The notes: generated by a model from the sequence alone, not told the origin. A stretch of DNA of 64,000 bases from Heligmosomoides polygyrus polygyrus (GCA_947396885.1 OX377203.1:8541298-8605297), one strand, 5' to 3'; shown: positions 23,520 to 35,956, counted from the stretch's first letter. A program made the numbers and translations.

Positions 23520-26500
23520 CTAACCGACGTTCTCGATCTGAAGCATTTCCAAAACATCGAGCTTTTTCAGCTTGCAACTAAATTCCCAGAGCTTCTGCTC
23601 GACACTAAATCTAAGGGAATTCAACAACCTTGTCGTTTGTATGAAAAATGAGTTAAATACAGGTTTGTTCAAGTGCCTGTTCAGTTTACGATGCTGAATG
23701 GCAATCACTGCAATTTTCCCACGACATGGCTTGAAAACCCAGTATTTACTGGCACTAAGCTTAACCTCCTTGCGTAAAATGCGGAAACAAAATGTCAAAT
23801 CCTTGACCACTCTTCTATATTTGAGACTCTTTATACCAAGTACTTGGAGGCGGTCTCTATAAGATGGAAGACATTGTGGGTTGTTAAGGGTTAGGAAAAG
23901 CCTTGTAAAATACAATATGTGTGAACGTCTTCTAAACTTTTCTATCAGCAGTACATGTTTCTTAATACAGGGACTCCATACTGTCGAGCAATACTCCAAG
24001 TGAGTAGAGACGTATGTGTTGGATGCTTCTGAGTAGAGTAAAAAGTGTGCTAGTGCATTTCTTGCAATAGCTTCCAAGTGCTTGTGGAACTTCGAAGAAG
24101 TGTCCACAAGAATTCCGAAATCTCTCACATAATCCTTTTGTCTTATTGTAATTTTATTAAACCTATATTATGGTGTTGGATAGAGTCCTAAATGTAAATG
24201 TACCGCTTTTGCTAGATTTTCTGGAATCTTTCACTTACTGGACCACTCCATCATACTTCGTATGAAGTTTGAAATATATTCTAGAGCAAAACATTGATTT
24301 GAAAAATCGTAGGCACAGTAGCTTTATTATATTATCTGCGAAAATGTTTGCCTCCAAACAAGCATGCACCTTCAGAATTTGTGGCAAGTCAGCTGTATAC
24401 GCGGAAAAAGCAGACGAGAAAGTACTTCACCTTGAGGTACACCACTCGAACAAAGACGTCTGTTTGAGAAGCTGTTTTCAACTTTTACCGTCATGTGTTA
24501 CTCACGCAAATAGGATGATATCCATTTTAAAATTGGCTTGCGAATACCGAAGCTAGCAAGCTGTTGAAAAAGTTTAATCTGGCTTATCTGTCGAATGCTT
24601 TGAAAGATCAAAAATGGTAGCATCAACCGACTTCGCTTGATTCAACGCTGTGTGCCAGTCATATATGGAGTCACAAACCAGGGTTTTTGTAGAAGCTTCC
24701 GGATTGAAACCGTGCTGCTTTTTGGGATTACATGGTGTTTTGGAAACCAGTCGTACAGCTTATCTCGCGAAATTTTTCCAAAACCTTGCCAGCTGTTGGA
24801 GATACGCTAATAGCTATGAAATGAGACAGTAAAGATGCATTATTGCTCTTAGGAATTGGTGTCACTATGGCGTCCTTCCAAATCATCGGAACTTGACCTA
24901 GAGCTAGGGAGATATTAAAAACCATAGCTAGTGAGTGTTGTAATGTATTCGCACATTTTCGAAAAATCAGGTGTGCGATGCCGTCATACGTAGCCGACAG
25001 TGAGGGTTTCAGACCTTTAAGGACACGCAGGACATCACCAGGAAAAACGACTAGAAGACCCAGAGGAGAAATCTGATGAACGCAAATCAAGCGGATATTC
25101 AGACATATAGCCTAAGTCGTAGTGAGGTGTCGCGTCGTAGAAAACGCTAGCGAATTATTTTCCAAGAGCGTTTGCCTTATCTTGGTCTGTGCGAAGAAAG
25201 CATCCATCTTGGTTGCTCAAGACAGGAATTCTACACGTACCCTTAATCTTTGTCCTCATATAGTTGAAAAGTCCGTCCTTGCTACATGCGAGCGAACAAC
25301 GTTCACGGTATGCTGTGTATTTCTTAATATGGTGTTTTATGTCTGAGCATATCTTTTTGTGTAATGGGTGTTCTAATGGTCTCGGAAGACATGAGAAAAG
25401 GCGACTTTTTTGCTCGAAGAGGTTTTTAAGATGACCTGGATACTGCTGTAGTCCAGCCTTTTGATAACGAAAAGGAACAATTGTTGCGAACAGTTGATAT
25501 AAAATCAAGCAAAATCTATAATAAACATCATCAATGCTTATGTAGCCTTTAAATACTTGGAACCAATCAACAACTTCAAGGTGTCAGTTAAGTTTATCGT
25601 AGTCAACTCTATTGTAAATCGGTTCAGGCAAGTACAATGTATCCTCCTGAACGCCACTTAGCTCGAAAATTATCATATTATGATCGGAGTTCCCAAAAGG
25701 AGAAGGTATTCAGAGATTGTGGATGATTGGGTTTGACGAAAAAACTAAATCAAGATAGAATTGTTTTTTGTGGGAATGGAAACCATTTGTTTAATGGTTA
25801 ACAGTTGGCAAACGCTATTCTGAAATTTTTATCCCGCGAGTTTACCCAATCGACATCAAGATTGAAATCACCTAGTATAACAATAAGCAGCGAAGCAGAG
25901 CACAATACGTAGAATTGTTTTTTGTGGGAATGGAAACCATTTGTTTAATGGTTAACAGTTAGCAAACGCTATTCTGAAATTTTTATCCCGCGAGTTTACC
26001 CAATCGACATCAAGACTGAAATCACCTAGTATAACAATAAGCAGCGAAGCAGAGCACAATACGTACATTGAGTCTAAAAGTTTATTATCTTGCTTGATAG
26101 AAGATTCAGGTGCGCGATATACTAAAATAAATCTAATAAATTCAGAGGATTCTCCAGAACCTATATCAAAGCAAACTAATTCCGAATTTGGTTGTTTACC
26201 AGTGGTGTCTGGGTTTAGATGGAGCCCATTTATAACCAGGCAGCATACGCCTCTTCCGATAAGGTGACTCCAATCAGACCTTACGATATTACGATATTAT
26301 TTGGGCAACCACCTACTAATTCTGAACTCAAAATCTTTGCGTTAAACCACGTCTCGGTAATGCAAACGATAGCAGGAGCTTTTACGGCAAGAACTATTGA
26401 CTTGCACTGCAAAGAGTCTGCTCCAGTCATCTTTGACCACGCACAGCGAAAATGCGGTGGTTTGGCGAAGTTGTATACATGGTTGTGTAGAAGAGACAAA

Positions 26501-26540
26501 TCCAACGGTACCAACCATTTATCAAAAAACCTCAAATTGA
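23520..26540 (-). pseudogene. CR1/jockey-like non-LTR retrotransposon, broken, with all domains traceable
   Basis: Read on the minus strand from 26540. The endonuclease N-terminus holds APAIVCITETWFNAKI and SSELVGG (26281-26535). A linker with YAYRERCSLACSKDGLF-like residues and IPVLSNQDGCFLRT lies at 25155-25508. RT finger/palm pieces (SATYDGIAHLIFRKC, LGQVPMIWKDAIVTPIPKS, ISVSPTAGKVLEKF) lie at 24728-25090. The C-terminal tail (FGILVDTSSKFHKHLEAI, YVSTHLEYCSTVWSP, VLLIEKFRRRSHIL) lies at 23520-24128. ITETW and the LEYCSxVWSP tail are typical of this superfamily. Frameshifts, stops and a 154-bp tandem duplication show that it is dead. Confidence 0.85.
25757..26064. repeat. 154-bp tandem duplication inside the dead CR1-like element
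   Basis: Units 25757-25910 and 25911-26064 differ at only a couple of positions (for example ttggcaaac versus ttagcaaac, caagattg versus caagactg), so the duplication is recent compared with the decay of the host element. Confidence 0.9.
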
Positions 26541-27598
26541 GAAATTGTGAGCATGCAGCCGCTTTCGACGCCTTGCGGCCAACAACTCCCCCTTTTCAAC
26601 GGAGCGCAAGTTTTCAATTTTGGCCATTTTTAAAAAATATGAAATGTATATACCAAACGATAGAACTCGATTTTCTGAGCTCAATATACTCTTGGTTTTT
26701 CAAACGGATAAGGTTGGGCGAATTATAGCAAAAAGACGCAAAAACCGCAAAAGTGCGGTTTTTTCGGCGTCCAGTCTACTGCACTTCGCATCCTACGATC
26801 CTCTTCAATACCATCGGCGGCCTGCGGTATTTTGGCTTGAAGTGCCATAACCATTTTTTCAATAAGTGGGTCAGTGTTTCTCTCTATAATGGAAGCAATG
26901 ATCCGACATATTGAAAAATAACTGTAACTGCATTCATCTTCTTCGGTGTTTACCACTGATGCAGACAAAGGTGCATTTTTTTGTGATGAATGCAAAGATG
27001 GCTGCATTTTTTTGCCGGCGTGCCTAATCAGTACAGCTGTAGAGCTCAGATCAAATTTTGACTGGCGTTGACACAAGCAGATTTTGATTACGGAACACCC
27101 AGGAAGATGAATGCGACTCAATTAAACAACAGTTCCTCTAGTCGGACTCGCAATGGAACTGGAAGTTCGATAGGGAACAGCTGGAACGTAGGTGACTGAA
27201 ACAGAACACTAGGAAGAGGACGAAAAACGAGGAAAATTAAGAAAAATCTTATTTGAAGACAAAAAGTGACAGCGACATGCGAACGCGACCGGCCGAGAAC
27301 GGCGCTGCCAAGGCAATGTATTTTTATCCCATATCCCATTTTACACTATCACCAAAGCTAGAAAATGACTGTGGCTGATGGTCCTTGCGGTTGTCGTCTT
27401 CGGCTGACCCTTCATGAGCAGTTGTCGGCGATTCTGACGTTTGCGAACCGGCTGGACAGTAAAGATCTTCTAGGCGGATCAATATGCGACCATCGTCAGG
27501 GGCCTCCCAAAGCGACTGCAAAAATGCATTGAAGGAGACAATTTTGAGCTTTGAGCACCTGTTGTGGATTTTTCTGTTGTATTCTGTTGTTATTGGTC
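26541..27598. other. Unassigned spacer
   Basis: No convincing exon or element end. Frames on both strands (for example 26723-27121 minus) show no known motif. Confidence 0.3.
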
Positions 27599-27601
27599 TA
27601 A

Positions 27602-28470
27602 GGCGCCTTTATGCTCGCGTTGCCATGTGGCGCGGCGGGATGGTTGACATAGCTATCGATTTTTCGACGCATCGCTTTCATACTCCGCTGCCTGAAAACA
27701 TCATATTTGATGGAATTTCGGGTGCTGGATAGCTTGGCGCGGAGCCATCTGTTGCGTCAGACTCGGTGTGGAGTGGGAGATTTCACCACCGAGATAATCA
27801 TTTTGCCCCAACTACGCCTGGGTAAGTTATTTGGGGTGCTCGTCACGAGTCTAATATTCGCTTTACGTTTTACGGTGTAGTTTGGGCGAAATCGGTGAAC
27901 ATTACTTTAGTCACTCGTACCTTCCGTAACCTAGGAAGGGAATGGAGATCTGTAGACATTCCCGAAGTTTCACCTGCTACGCTAGAGACACGTTTAGTGC
28001 ACAGTAATCCCGGAATGTTTATATGAGAGAGAATTGTGAGTGATTCTAGACAATGAGTACCTTCAAGCAATGCTACTTGTGAACCTACACATGTTGCGGA
28101 ATAACGGGTCGTTCAGTGCCACCTGCATTGCAGGGGATTCAACTCAATACCACACTCACTAGTTTCAACCGTAGGCTGAGCAGGTGACTTTAACTACAGC
28201 CTCAAGAAAGAATTCGTCGTTCCTCACAGAAATCTCACCACTAGCATTGGCAAGATGTGTTCCGCTGATCAGCCTGAAGAATCCTTTCTGTTTTGTTCTC
28301 CAATGACTCAAGGACTGTCTCCCCGTCATCCTTTGCGCACGGACCGTGAAACGCAAACGCTCGTGGCCGCGTGCCGCTGATGCTCGCCTTTCTAACCGCA
28401 ATCGCGCTGTGGTGCGTCAAATTTCAGCTGGTGTGCGACTGGCCGCGACGCGGCGAGAGTATAAGGCGCC
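27602..28470. mobile_element. PIF/Harbinger-like non-autonomous element, about 0.87 kb
   Basis: Left end GGCGCCTTTATGCTCGCG and right end CGAGAGTATAAGGCGCC are imperfect inverted repeats. TAA flanks both sides (27599-27601 and 28471-28473), a 3-bp TWA duplication. No transposase-like frame lies inside. It ends about 540 bp upstream of gene 2's start codon. Confidence 0.6.
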
Positions 28471-28970
28471 TAATGAAGTTGCTGTTATTTTTGTTCGTAA
28501 ATCTGTTGGATCCATGTGGTTTTTTCGTACAGATAAAATACTTTGAAAAATTGCCCAAACTTTTCAGCTATGTACTAATGCAGATTTCTATGCTCAACAT
28601 TGTCCTGTTCAATTGCAAGCAATAGTAAATAAAACAAAATGAATAAACGCTGTGGTGCCATATCCCAGGCCTTGTTGCGCGAGCACATTGTAAACGGCTG
28701 AATTTGTTTTCAATGATTTAAAAACATTATGCACAATTCTGTCTACTTTCTAAGCCGCATGTTCGCAATGCTGCATAAGGGAAAGAGTTGTGTCTAGTAT
28801 GAATTCGAGGTCCCGCAAAATGGGTGTCACCATCATGTTGACATGGTGGGGATACGCGTTGAGAGCGCAGTTCGTAGAGCTTAGCACCTACTAGCAGTGA
28901 CTGTTATTATCGCAGTTATTATTAACACGAAACGGAAGAGATGAAAGAACATCAACCAGTAATTGCAGTA

Positions 28971-28976
28971 CATAAG
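28971..28976 (+). promoter_or_regulatory. Weak TATA-like box of gene 2
   Basis: CATAAG (in gtacataagcgccgc), 34-39 bp upstream of the ATG at 29010, at a spacing like TATAAG of gene 3 and TATAAAG of gene 1. The first base departs from consensus. Confidence 0.4.
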
Positions 28977-29009
28977 CGCCGCAGGCTAGCACAATCCACC
29001 TGTATTGAA

Positions 29010-32000
29010 ATGCTTCGCCTCGCTGTAAGTGCATTTCTACTGCCTACCACTGTCGTGTCCAAAATTTTGCGAGCACATTCCAGATTCTTTTTTCAACTTT
29101 CGTACCTGCCACCTTTACAAACACTACTCGAAGTAAGCACCATCACTAGAAGTTTTAAAATAGGAGTTTAAAAAAAACTAAGTATTCTACAAGTATATAA
29201 CACATAATTATTGGTCTCCTCTTAACGAAATATAGAATGAACCGATGAGCTCAACATTTGTTTCAGTCAATTGCGAAGGGCGAAAAATCGATTGGCATAT
29301 TCTAGCTGTGGAAGAATATCACAAGGGCATGAACTTGGTAAGCTATGTTTATGAACTTTCATTGAGGACGAAATTTGAAATTATAAACACCTGCTAGTTT
29401 CGGATACTCTATTTGAGAACAAACCGCGCTGTTCAGAATACGCAGAATAGTTACGGATGAAAAGCCCACCACATTTATGTATTAGGCTAGCCGAAAAGTC
29501 TTGAAACAAAATTTTGAAAACTGCAGAATTTCCTGGAAAAAGTTTCCAAAATCCCAGGTCTGTAAGGGTGGTGTAGAAGATTCCAGGAGCTTTTGCATTA
29601 TGAGTGTATAAGTGCCCGCGCGCGTCATTATGGTGGCATGTCGAAGATGATTAGTCAGCAACAGCTGCGATTGGTCGTCTTCTACGAATGGTGCCGAGGC
29701 TCCAACAACGCAAGCACAAGTATCTCTAGTATCACCGATGAATTTGGAGAAGGGACTATAAGCTGCACAACAGTGTGTCATCGTTGGTTCACTCGCTTTT
29801 AGTCAGAAGATATGAACCTTGAAGAGGAGAGCGCAGTGGACGACCATCTGCTATCGATGGTGATGGATTGCAGCTCGCTATCAAATCCAATTCCGAATCA
29901 ACTACTCGGAAACAGGCAAAAACCTTCGGCTACGCCCACTCCACTATCGGGCTGCATCTCCACAACCTCGGCTATCGAAAAGTTTTGACAAGATGAATCC
30001 TTCATAGGTTCACCGAGGCACATAAGCAAGTACGAATACACGTATGCCAGTCACTCTCGGCCGCATCGAAAAAAATTTCTTTAGGATCTAGTGATTAGAA
30101 ACAAGAAATGGATAACGACACGATAGCAACGCACTCACGCCGGTCGTTCCCATTCTACGCAGAACCACCAATCCAGCCGAAGCCAGACCCACACCAACGC
30201 AAACATTTACTTTGGGTTTGGTGGGATGCAAAGGACCAGTCTATCGTGAGCTGCATGCTGCCTGACGAGAGACAGTCTCCGCTTCTATACACGTTAATCA
30301 GCTTTAGAAATTGGTCGATGCAGTGCGAAAAAAGGCGAAAAGATCAAGTATCCACCTGTTGCACGACAACGCGCGTCCACACGTTGCATCGACAACCTGT
30401 GAGAAGATAGCCGAACTTGGTTGGCATCCGTTAGTCCATCCACCGTATTCGCCATGCAGCTCACGGACTATCATCTGTTTGAACCGCTGAAGCATCATTT
30501 GAGAGGGAAAAACTTGAAAGCTATTATGATCTCAAATGCCAGGTGACAATTTCTTCAGGTCGCAATCCGCTGATTTGTGAATGAAATAAAGAAACGATTT
30601 GTCGAACAGATATCAGAAGATTATTTTGCTCTATAATGAATATATTGTTAACTCCTGGTTTGTGTTCAGAAAACTACGGTTGAATAAAAAAGATTTTTTG
30701 TTTCAGGACTTTTCGGCCAGCTTAATAGATTTCAGATTTCATGAAGATTTCATGTAGATTTTTGCACTCATGTAGATTTTTTCACGATTTTAACGCAATC
30801 TATTCCATTTTTACATCAGATTGAACACTCTTCTAAACAAACTTGATGTCTGAAATCAAAGTGAACATCTTCCGAATAAGAACGAGAGCCTTCCACAATA
30901 AAACAAATACTCTTCAGAAATCTTAGAGTGCTTCTTTTTTCAAGAAAAAAATAGCGTGATTTTTTTTGAAGTTTTAATTCAACTGTATAATAAGTGAATT
31001 AAATGTTTAAAAGTTTATTAAGATTTCATAATTCAAGGAAAATTATGGTTTAAAAGCAGGAAGGTGACCGATTTTTTAGAGCTAAAAGTGTTGACCGCGT
31101 CATTTTTTTGCCAAGCCGATGCCTCGATTTTTATTCGATTCATATAATAACTTCTGTTTGCATGAAGGTTTACACCTGTAAACGATGCAACAAAAACATC
31201 TGTGAAGGACACACATATTCTCACTTTGATGTTTAATGTAGGTAGCATTTATAATGTCAATGGGAAAAAATTGCAACGAGCTAACCGAATGGCTGGCACA
31301 ATCTTTTATTTATTGCCCTAAACAGTTTCACTCTTATTGCGCTTGGAAACAAAATTTAATGTAGTGTTTTATATATATATATATATATCTTATACAATCT
31401 TTTACATACAATATATCTTATACATCCGCCTTACAAAGCAAACACCGAGCAATGATTAGCTCCCGTTCCTCAATGTGCAGGTTGGCCTGTCCAAGAATTT
31501 GGTCAAAACAAAGTAGCATCGCAAACCAAGTAACAAAAACGTACTGTCCATTTCCGGCCTGCACATCCATTCAACATGAAAAGAGCAATAGACACCAACA
31601 TATTTCGAGCACCGGTGGCAGTGTCGTCCGACGACATCCAGAAGGCGCTGTCTATGGAGCTCACAGGGCACATGGCCTCCTTGAATTGGTACCCCTCCGT
31701 AGGAATCTCTTCCCAATGCAGGCGCTGCTCAGTGTTTGCAAACAGAAACGAGGCTGAGCGAAACACAATTCATTTCTTACCGTTCACATCGGGCGAGGTC
31801 AGAAGGGAAATTTGCGGTTGCCATCGATAGACAGACCTCCATGAACTGATGAGGGTGGTAGAAGGCCCACGTCTGAATTTGAAGGAACAAATAGCTCGCA
31901 ACCAACTGTACGACCGCAGCTGTCCTGTCCCCTCGTGTGTAGTGTCTTCTTTTGGAAAACAAGGTGATTTCATAACCTCATGATGGAGTACGTCATGTCA

Positions 32001-35000
32001 TGCAGAAAATGCAGGGGGAGTACGTTGGGGAGCTAGAAGGCCACTGTGTATAAGGGTGACAGAGCACGTAGACAACCTTAGAAAGTCGCAGAGATCGACT
32101 CCAATGGGCGAGCACAAGGTAGACTGCCATAGCGGCGCAATGGTTTAGGTGGCTGTCACGATCCTTGCGCGCGACAGCGGAAAAGGCTAGTGGTATTCTG
32201 GATCGCATGGCGAAACCCTAAGATCAATTGCAGAAACGAGAGCGTGGCGGAACGCAAGAACTCGCACCCTTTGTTGGCCTCTATGGGTTTTGACCTACAG
32301 GATCATGCCTTGGAGGTCCTTTGGGTAGGAGGTCCCGTTCAGAACGTTTACCTCCATCTGTCGGTGACTGGTAGGGCTCCTTGGTTTCCACTAAAAATGT
32401 CAGCCCTCCGTCGTTTTTCGGAATCGCCTTCTTCATTCCATTCATCTTTGAATTTCTCACTGTAGTATGAAATGATCATTGCGAGAGTAGTTCTTCAAGT
32501 GTTATTTGGACTCTTCCAGTCTTCGAAGAAGGCGTAATCGCCGAAAGGTAAGCCGAATAAAGTGCTGCAGCAACCTTGGTGCACAGCTTGAATTCAACCC
32601 GAGACATCGTGCCGAGATTCATGGAAAGTCGGACATGGAATATCCACTCGGAGAAACTTAAACCAAGCTTTCTTTGAGCAAAAAATTATTCTATCTACCG
32701 CGGAGAGTCTGTAGCTTAACCTTTAAGAAACAGTTTTTGATTTGAAGATGCTATTTGGATTACAGACAAATCAAGTTTGTTTAGGAGTGTCCACTTTGAT
32801 GTGGAAATGGCATATATTATACCATTTGCACGTCAAATTGGACCCTCTTCCAAGCAATCCTAACAAGAAGACCATCTCAAAGGTAGGACGGAATGGCCTA
32901 AGTGTTGCATATGAGCAGAATCACCTCTCTCTGAGAAACAACAAAGTGCAAATATCTCGACCCCAATACAACTCTACGCAGAGTAAGGCCCCGTTAATAC
33001 TTCCGACGCCGAGCGATGCGACGACATGTAAAGTGGCCAAATTGATCGATCGCGTAGCTCAATCAATATGGTCACTATACGTGGCGTCGCGTCGCTCGGC
33101 GTCGAGGTGTAAACGGGCCTTAGGGGCGACGGAAGTGGAACCTTTCGCGGCGTTAGCCCTATGCCTGCGCGTGAAGGGCGGGCTCAAGTTGGCTGCGATG
33201 ACGAGCGAACGGCGGTGGCGCAGTGGGTAGAGGGTAGTCCCCATAATCGCTGTTCCATCCAACTTGACCCCGCCCAACGCGTGCATGCATAGGGCTAACG
33301 CCGTCAAAGGCCCAACTTCCGTCGTTTATAACTTTGCACAGAGTTGTATTGGGGTCAAGATATTTGCATTTTGTTGTTTTCCATAGAGAGGCGATTCTGT
33401 CCATATAGAACACTTGAGCCATCCCGACCTACCTTTGAGGTAGTCTCCTGGTAAAGCTTTTGAACTCCTCCTCTAAATGAGCTTCCTCTAGACTAAACTA
33501 GAGACTTTAAAAAGATAGAATAATTTTTAGTCAAGGAAAATTTTGTTTTATTTTTTAAAAAAATCTAAGCTTTCTTTGAAATTTTAATACACTTATGTAC
33601 AATAATTGAACAAATTGTTTGAAGCTTTACAAAAGTTTTATTTTTGAGGGAAAATGGTCTAAAACATGTTGTAGAGAGCAGAAAGGCGGACATTTTTAGT
33701 GCTGAAAAAGAATGCGCCGTACCCTTGTCCAAGACGTCACGATTTTTATTCGATTGATAGCAAATGCACTGCTTCCATGTAATTTCACACTAACGATAAA
33801 ACAAATGCAGCTTTAAAGAACACACATATCCTTACTTTGATGAATCATACAAATGGCATTTACACTATCATTCAAATAAACGTTGAGACGAACTTTTTAA
33901 GCGCAGGCACCATCTAATCTTTCAATGCACTCTATGCTTACTTCTTAGTTGTGTTTAAGGCAAATTTTAATTCACTATTTTTTCGAACAAAAATTTTTAA
34001 ATTGTTACACTAACTCGGCAGCTAAACAAAAAATTTCAAAGACGCTTATACCAAATTCTCCTTCAACAAAAAATATCCCGACCATCTTGGAGTGTCTGTA
34101 GTTTAATTAGTAGGAAGCCCGTTTCAAGAATGACCGTTCTGATTCCAGACTCAACAAGTTTGTTTAGATGAGTGTCCAATTTGATGAGAAAACTGTCCAA
34201 TTTGACGTGAAGGGTGTCTAATTTTAGGAGAAAATGGTCTATATTTGTACGAATTGCAGACCTTTGATTGCCACAGAGCCGATACGGCTGCATGGGCAGC
34301 AGACGATGAGCTGTCACATCCCAGTACTCCACAGTATTATGTTAATTCAACGGAATATTGCAGATATTCAAGACAGATGTGAGTCCTCATATCTATCCTT
34401 ACGTGACAATGAAAGTACTGCAACGCGCGACCGTGGCACACCCCACATTGTGGATAACCATCGCCGAAGTTTATTGTTTGATTTGATGCATGACGCGTAG
34501 TTGCGCACTGTGGTAGGTAGGAACGCGCCAGCCAATCAGACAGCATCGAATGGGCGTGGTATTTAGAAAGGGTGTGTACGGAAGCCACCCTGACTGGCTG
34601 GCATGCGCTCGATCGGTGGTTTGCTGCTACAATTGGCTGGCGCGTTCTTTCCTACCACAACACATCTTTGCTTTTTTACTTTTTGAGATCCTTCTTATTT
34701 TCTGCCTCGCTTTTAGCAGTCTGTTCCAGAACAAGTGATAGTGCAACGTATACAGAAAAGGAAGTTAAGTTGCTTTTTGAGGAGATGCCAAAGAACAAGG
34801 TACTGTACCGGCTATGCTTTCCGACCAAAAGCTTGCATATATTTCCGACCTAGAATTTAAGAAATAGTCAGCGTTTTGTTTCAGATTATGGAAACCGTCG
34901 AAAAGCTAGGCCCCACGACCTATGGATGTTCAACGAGGGGATATGAATATCCACGCATGACAGATTGTGGCAATCATGCGCACCTTGAGCTTCTCTGTCT

Positions 35001-35095
35001 GTACAGGTGGTGCACTCAGTTGAAGAAATTTAGGTCCTAGTTACTACCTCTATCAATTTTCATTTAGGAAACATTGGGATACTCAGGAGTGCTAG
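29010..35095 (+). CDS. Gene 2: secreted seven-cysteine protein, 157 aa, 7 exons
   Basis: Coding exons: 29010-29024, 29084-29132, 29267-29337, 34260-34378, 34730-34799, 34885-35006, 35068-35095 (474 nt with stop). All introns are GT-AG, with the same phases as gene 1. A signal peptide (MLRLAILFSTFVPATFT) precedes an NTT glycosylation sequon at 18. Motifs: INCEGRK at 22-28, VEEYHKGMNL ending at 45, TFDC at 46-49, VNSTEYCRYSR at 73-83, FEEMPKNK ending at 108, LGPTTYGC ending at 123, LELLCLYR ending at 149, and terminal Cys 157. Cysteines: 24, 49, 79, 123, 136, 146, 157. Exon 4 has drifted most from the paralogs (HRADTAAWAADDEL in place of DIV-VAESAA). It pairs with gene 1 by the MLR start, the 119-bp exon 4 and the shared NST sequon. 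Intron 3 (4.9 kb) holds a mariner, a Penelope fragment and a foldback. Product function unknown; a divergent CAP/ASP-related secreted protein is the best guess. Confidence 0.88.
29485..30722 (+). mobile_element. Mariner element with both termini, dead transposase
   Basis: A 1238-bp element. The left end GGCTAGCCGAAAAGTCTTGA and the right end TCAGGACTTTTCGGCCAGCT are inverted repeats, flanked by TA at 29483-29484 and 30723-30724. Plus-strand remains of a mariner transposase: QQLRLVVFYEWCRGSNNA, FGEGTISCTTVCHRWFTRF, HLLWVWWDAKDQSIV, LLHDNARPHVAST (the second catalytic Asp) and VHPPYSP followed, after a frame shift, by DYHLFEPLKHHLR (the third Asp region). Several stops and frame shifts break it. 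It sits in intron 3 of gene 2 in the sense orientation. Confidence 0.9.
30725..31370. other. AT-rich intron sequence of gene 2
   Basis: Nothing recognised. It has faint similarity with 33480-34250 (tttgaagttttaat, caatttgttta, tgtcxaatttga pieces), perhaps an old duplication. Confidence 0.3.
31371..31388. repeat. AT microsatellite
   Basis: Uninterrupted (TA)9. Confidence 0.9.
31560..32560 (+). pseudogene. Penelope-like element, C-terminal GIY-YIG region
   Basis: Plus-strand pieces: DIQKALSMELTGHM, FLPFTSGEVRREI, LKEQIARNQLYDRSCPVPSC, YVMSCRKCRGEYVGE, then RVTEHVDNLRKSQRSTPMGE (32050-32120). These match the plus-strand Penelope copy at 15.5 kb (QLVRNNLYDRE) and the minus-strand copy at 39.2 kb (VVYLMSCRECREENVGKTGR). 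Stops and frame changes are many. The 3' part (32470-32580) is similar to the inverse of 38640-38720. It lies in intron 3 of gene 2. Confidence 0.75.
32876..33440. mobile_element. Long palindromic foldback element
   Basis: The outer arms, about 110 bp each (32876-32985 and 33325-33436), are inverted copies sharing, for example, CCCCAATACAACTCT, AACAACAAA and CAGAATC. The inner arms (33123-33205 and 33240-33320) continue the palindrome with GGCGTTAGCCCTATGC and TCAAGTTGG. A spacer of about 35 bp at 33205-33240 reads GGCGGTGGCGCAGTGGGTAG, resembling a tRNA A-box head. It is non-coding, although frames run through it on both strands. Confidence 0.85.
32987..33119. mobile_element. 133-bp PIF-like MITE nested in one arm of the foldback
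   Basis: Left end GGCCCCGTTAATACTTCCGA and right end CGAGGTGTAAACGGGCC, each followed inward by CGCCGAGCGATGCGACG-type sequence, are inverted repeats. The right arm of the surrounding palindrome lacks this block, which gives the empty site. Flanks are TAA at the left and TTA at the right, so the target duplication is not a clean direct repeat. Confidence 0.75.
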
Positions 35096-35137
35096 AGAGG
35101 CCGAAGGGATATCAGACATCTATCTTGGCAGCATTTG

Positions 35138-35143
35138 ATTAAA
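35138..35143 (+). promoter_or_regulatory. Probable polyadenylation signal of gene 2
   Basis: ATTAAA, 43 bp after the TAG at 35093-35095. It is a common variant of AATAAA, at the same distance as the signals of genes 1 and 4. Confidence 0.5.
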
Positions 35144-35564
35144 CGTTGCAGTTCACTGAAGATGTCACATTGAAATTCGTGTTCGTTATTGGTTACGCAC
35201 AGCGGTGCTTCATCTAGGGTACAACCGCTTCTATTGGATTAGACGGTGGTCATTTTCATGCTTGCTATGTTTCTGCATAGATACTTTAACAAAATCTTCA
35301 AAATTTTAAACGAATGCAGTTATATTATACATCGCTCAAAAGCAATTCTTGGTGCGTTATCGAAATTACTATCATTCCTTTCTATCTATATCTTCGTTAG
35401 CTTCGGATCGCTTGCGAAGATGCTACCAAAACGGAAAATTCGCGAAGTATTGCTTCGAACTTGGTCATAGTGTTGAAGAAGTAAATCGAAATGTCATCAA
35501 GTCATAGGGTGTGGGCACCACATCTGAACGTAGCAGACGTAGATGGTTCAAGTAATTTCGAGCT

Positions 35565-35731
35565 GGAGCCAGATTCATCAACGACTTACAGCAACAGTGA
35601 AAATTTATCCCTGATAGCGCGGCTTACCAACAAGCGATGTTGTGAAATGTTTGATGATAGGCCGCACCATCAGCGATTTCAGACAAATTTTCATCGTTAG
35701 ATTGCCGTAAGTCGTCGAGGATTCTGTTCCC
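35565..35731. mobile_element. MITE, family M1
   Basis: Ends GGAGCCAGATTCATCAACGA and TAAGTCGTCGAGGATTCTG, about 167 bp, with 'gcggcttaccaacaagcgatg' inside. Terminal mismatches show an older copy. Confidence 0.6.
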
Positions 35732-35956
35732 TGGTGATTTTGGTCTCGAAGAACAGCAAGGACGCGATCGGCCGTCGAATGTTGACAAAGATGAATCGAT
35801 GCATTGGCAGATGTCTATCCGAGAACATCTACAACGGAAATTGCCGAAGAGCTACACTTTGACCACGTAACCGTAGAACCGCATTTGAAGAAAATTGGAA
35901 AGGTAAACAAACTCGATAAGTAGGTGCCGCATGAGTTGATTGAGCATCAGTCATCC

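Noticed and set aside
28473..28496. ATGAAGTTGCTGTTATTTTTG as the first exon of gene 2, with a TATA-like 'agtataag' just upstream
   Set aside because: The TATA-like motif is part of the PIF-like element's end. The exon at 29010 matches genes 1 and 3 in start, length and phase, whereas this one needs an extra exon.
33059..33422. Frames on the minus strand through the 33-kb palindrome
   Set aside because: Explained by the inverted repeat; no family resemblance.
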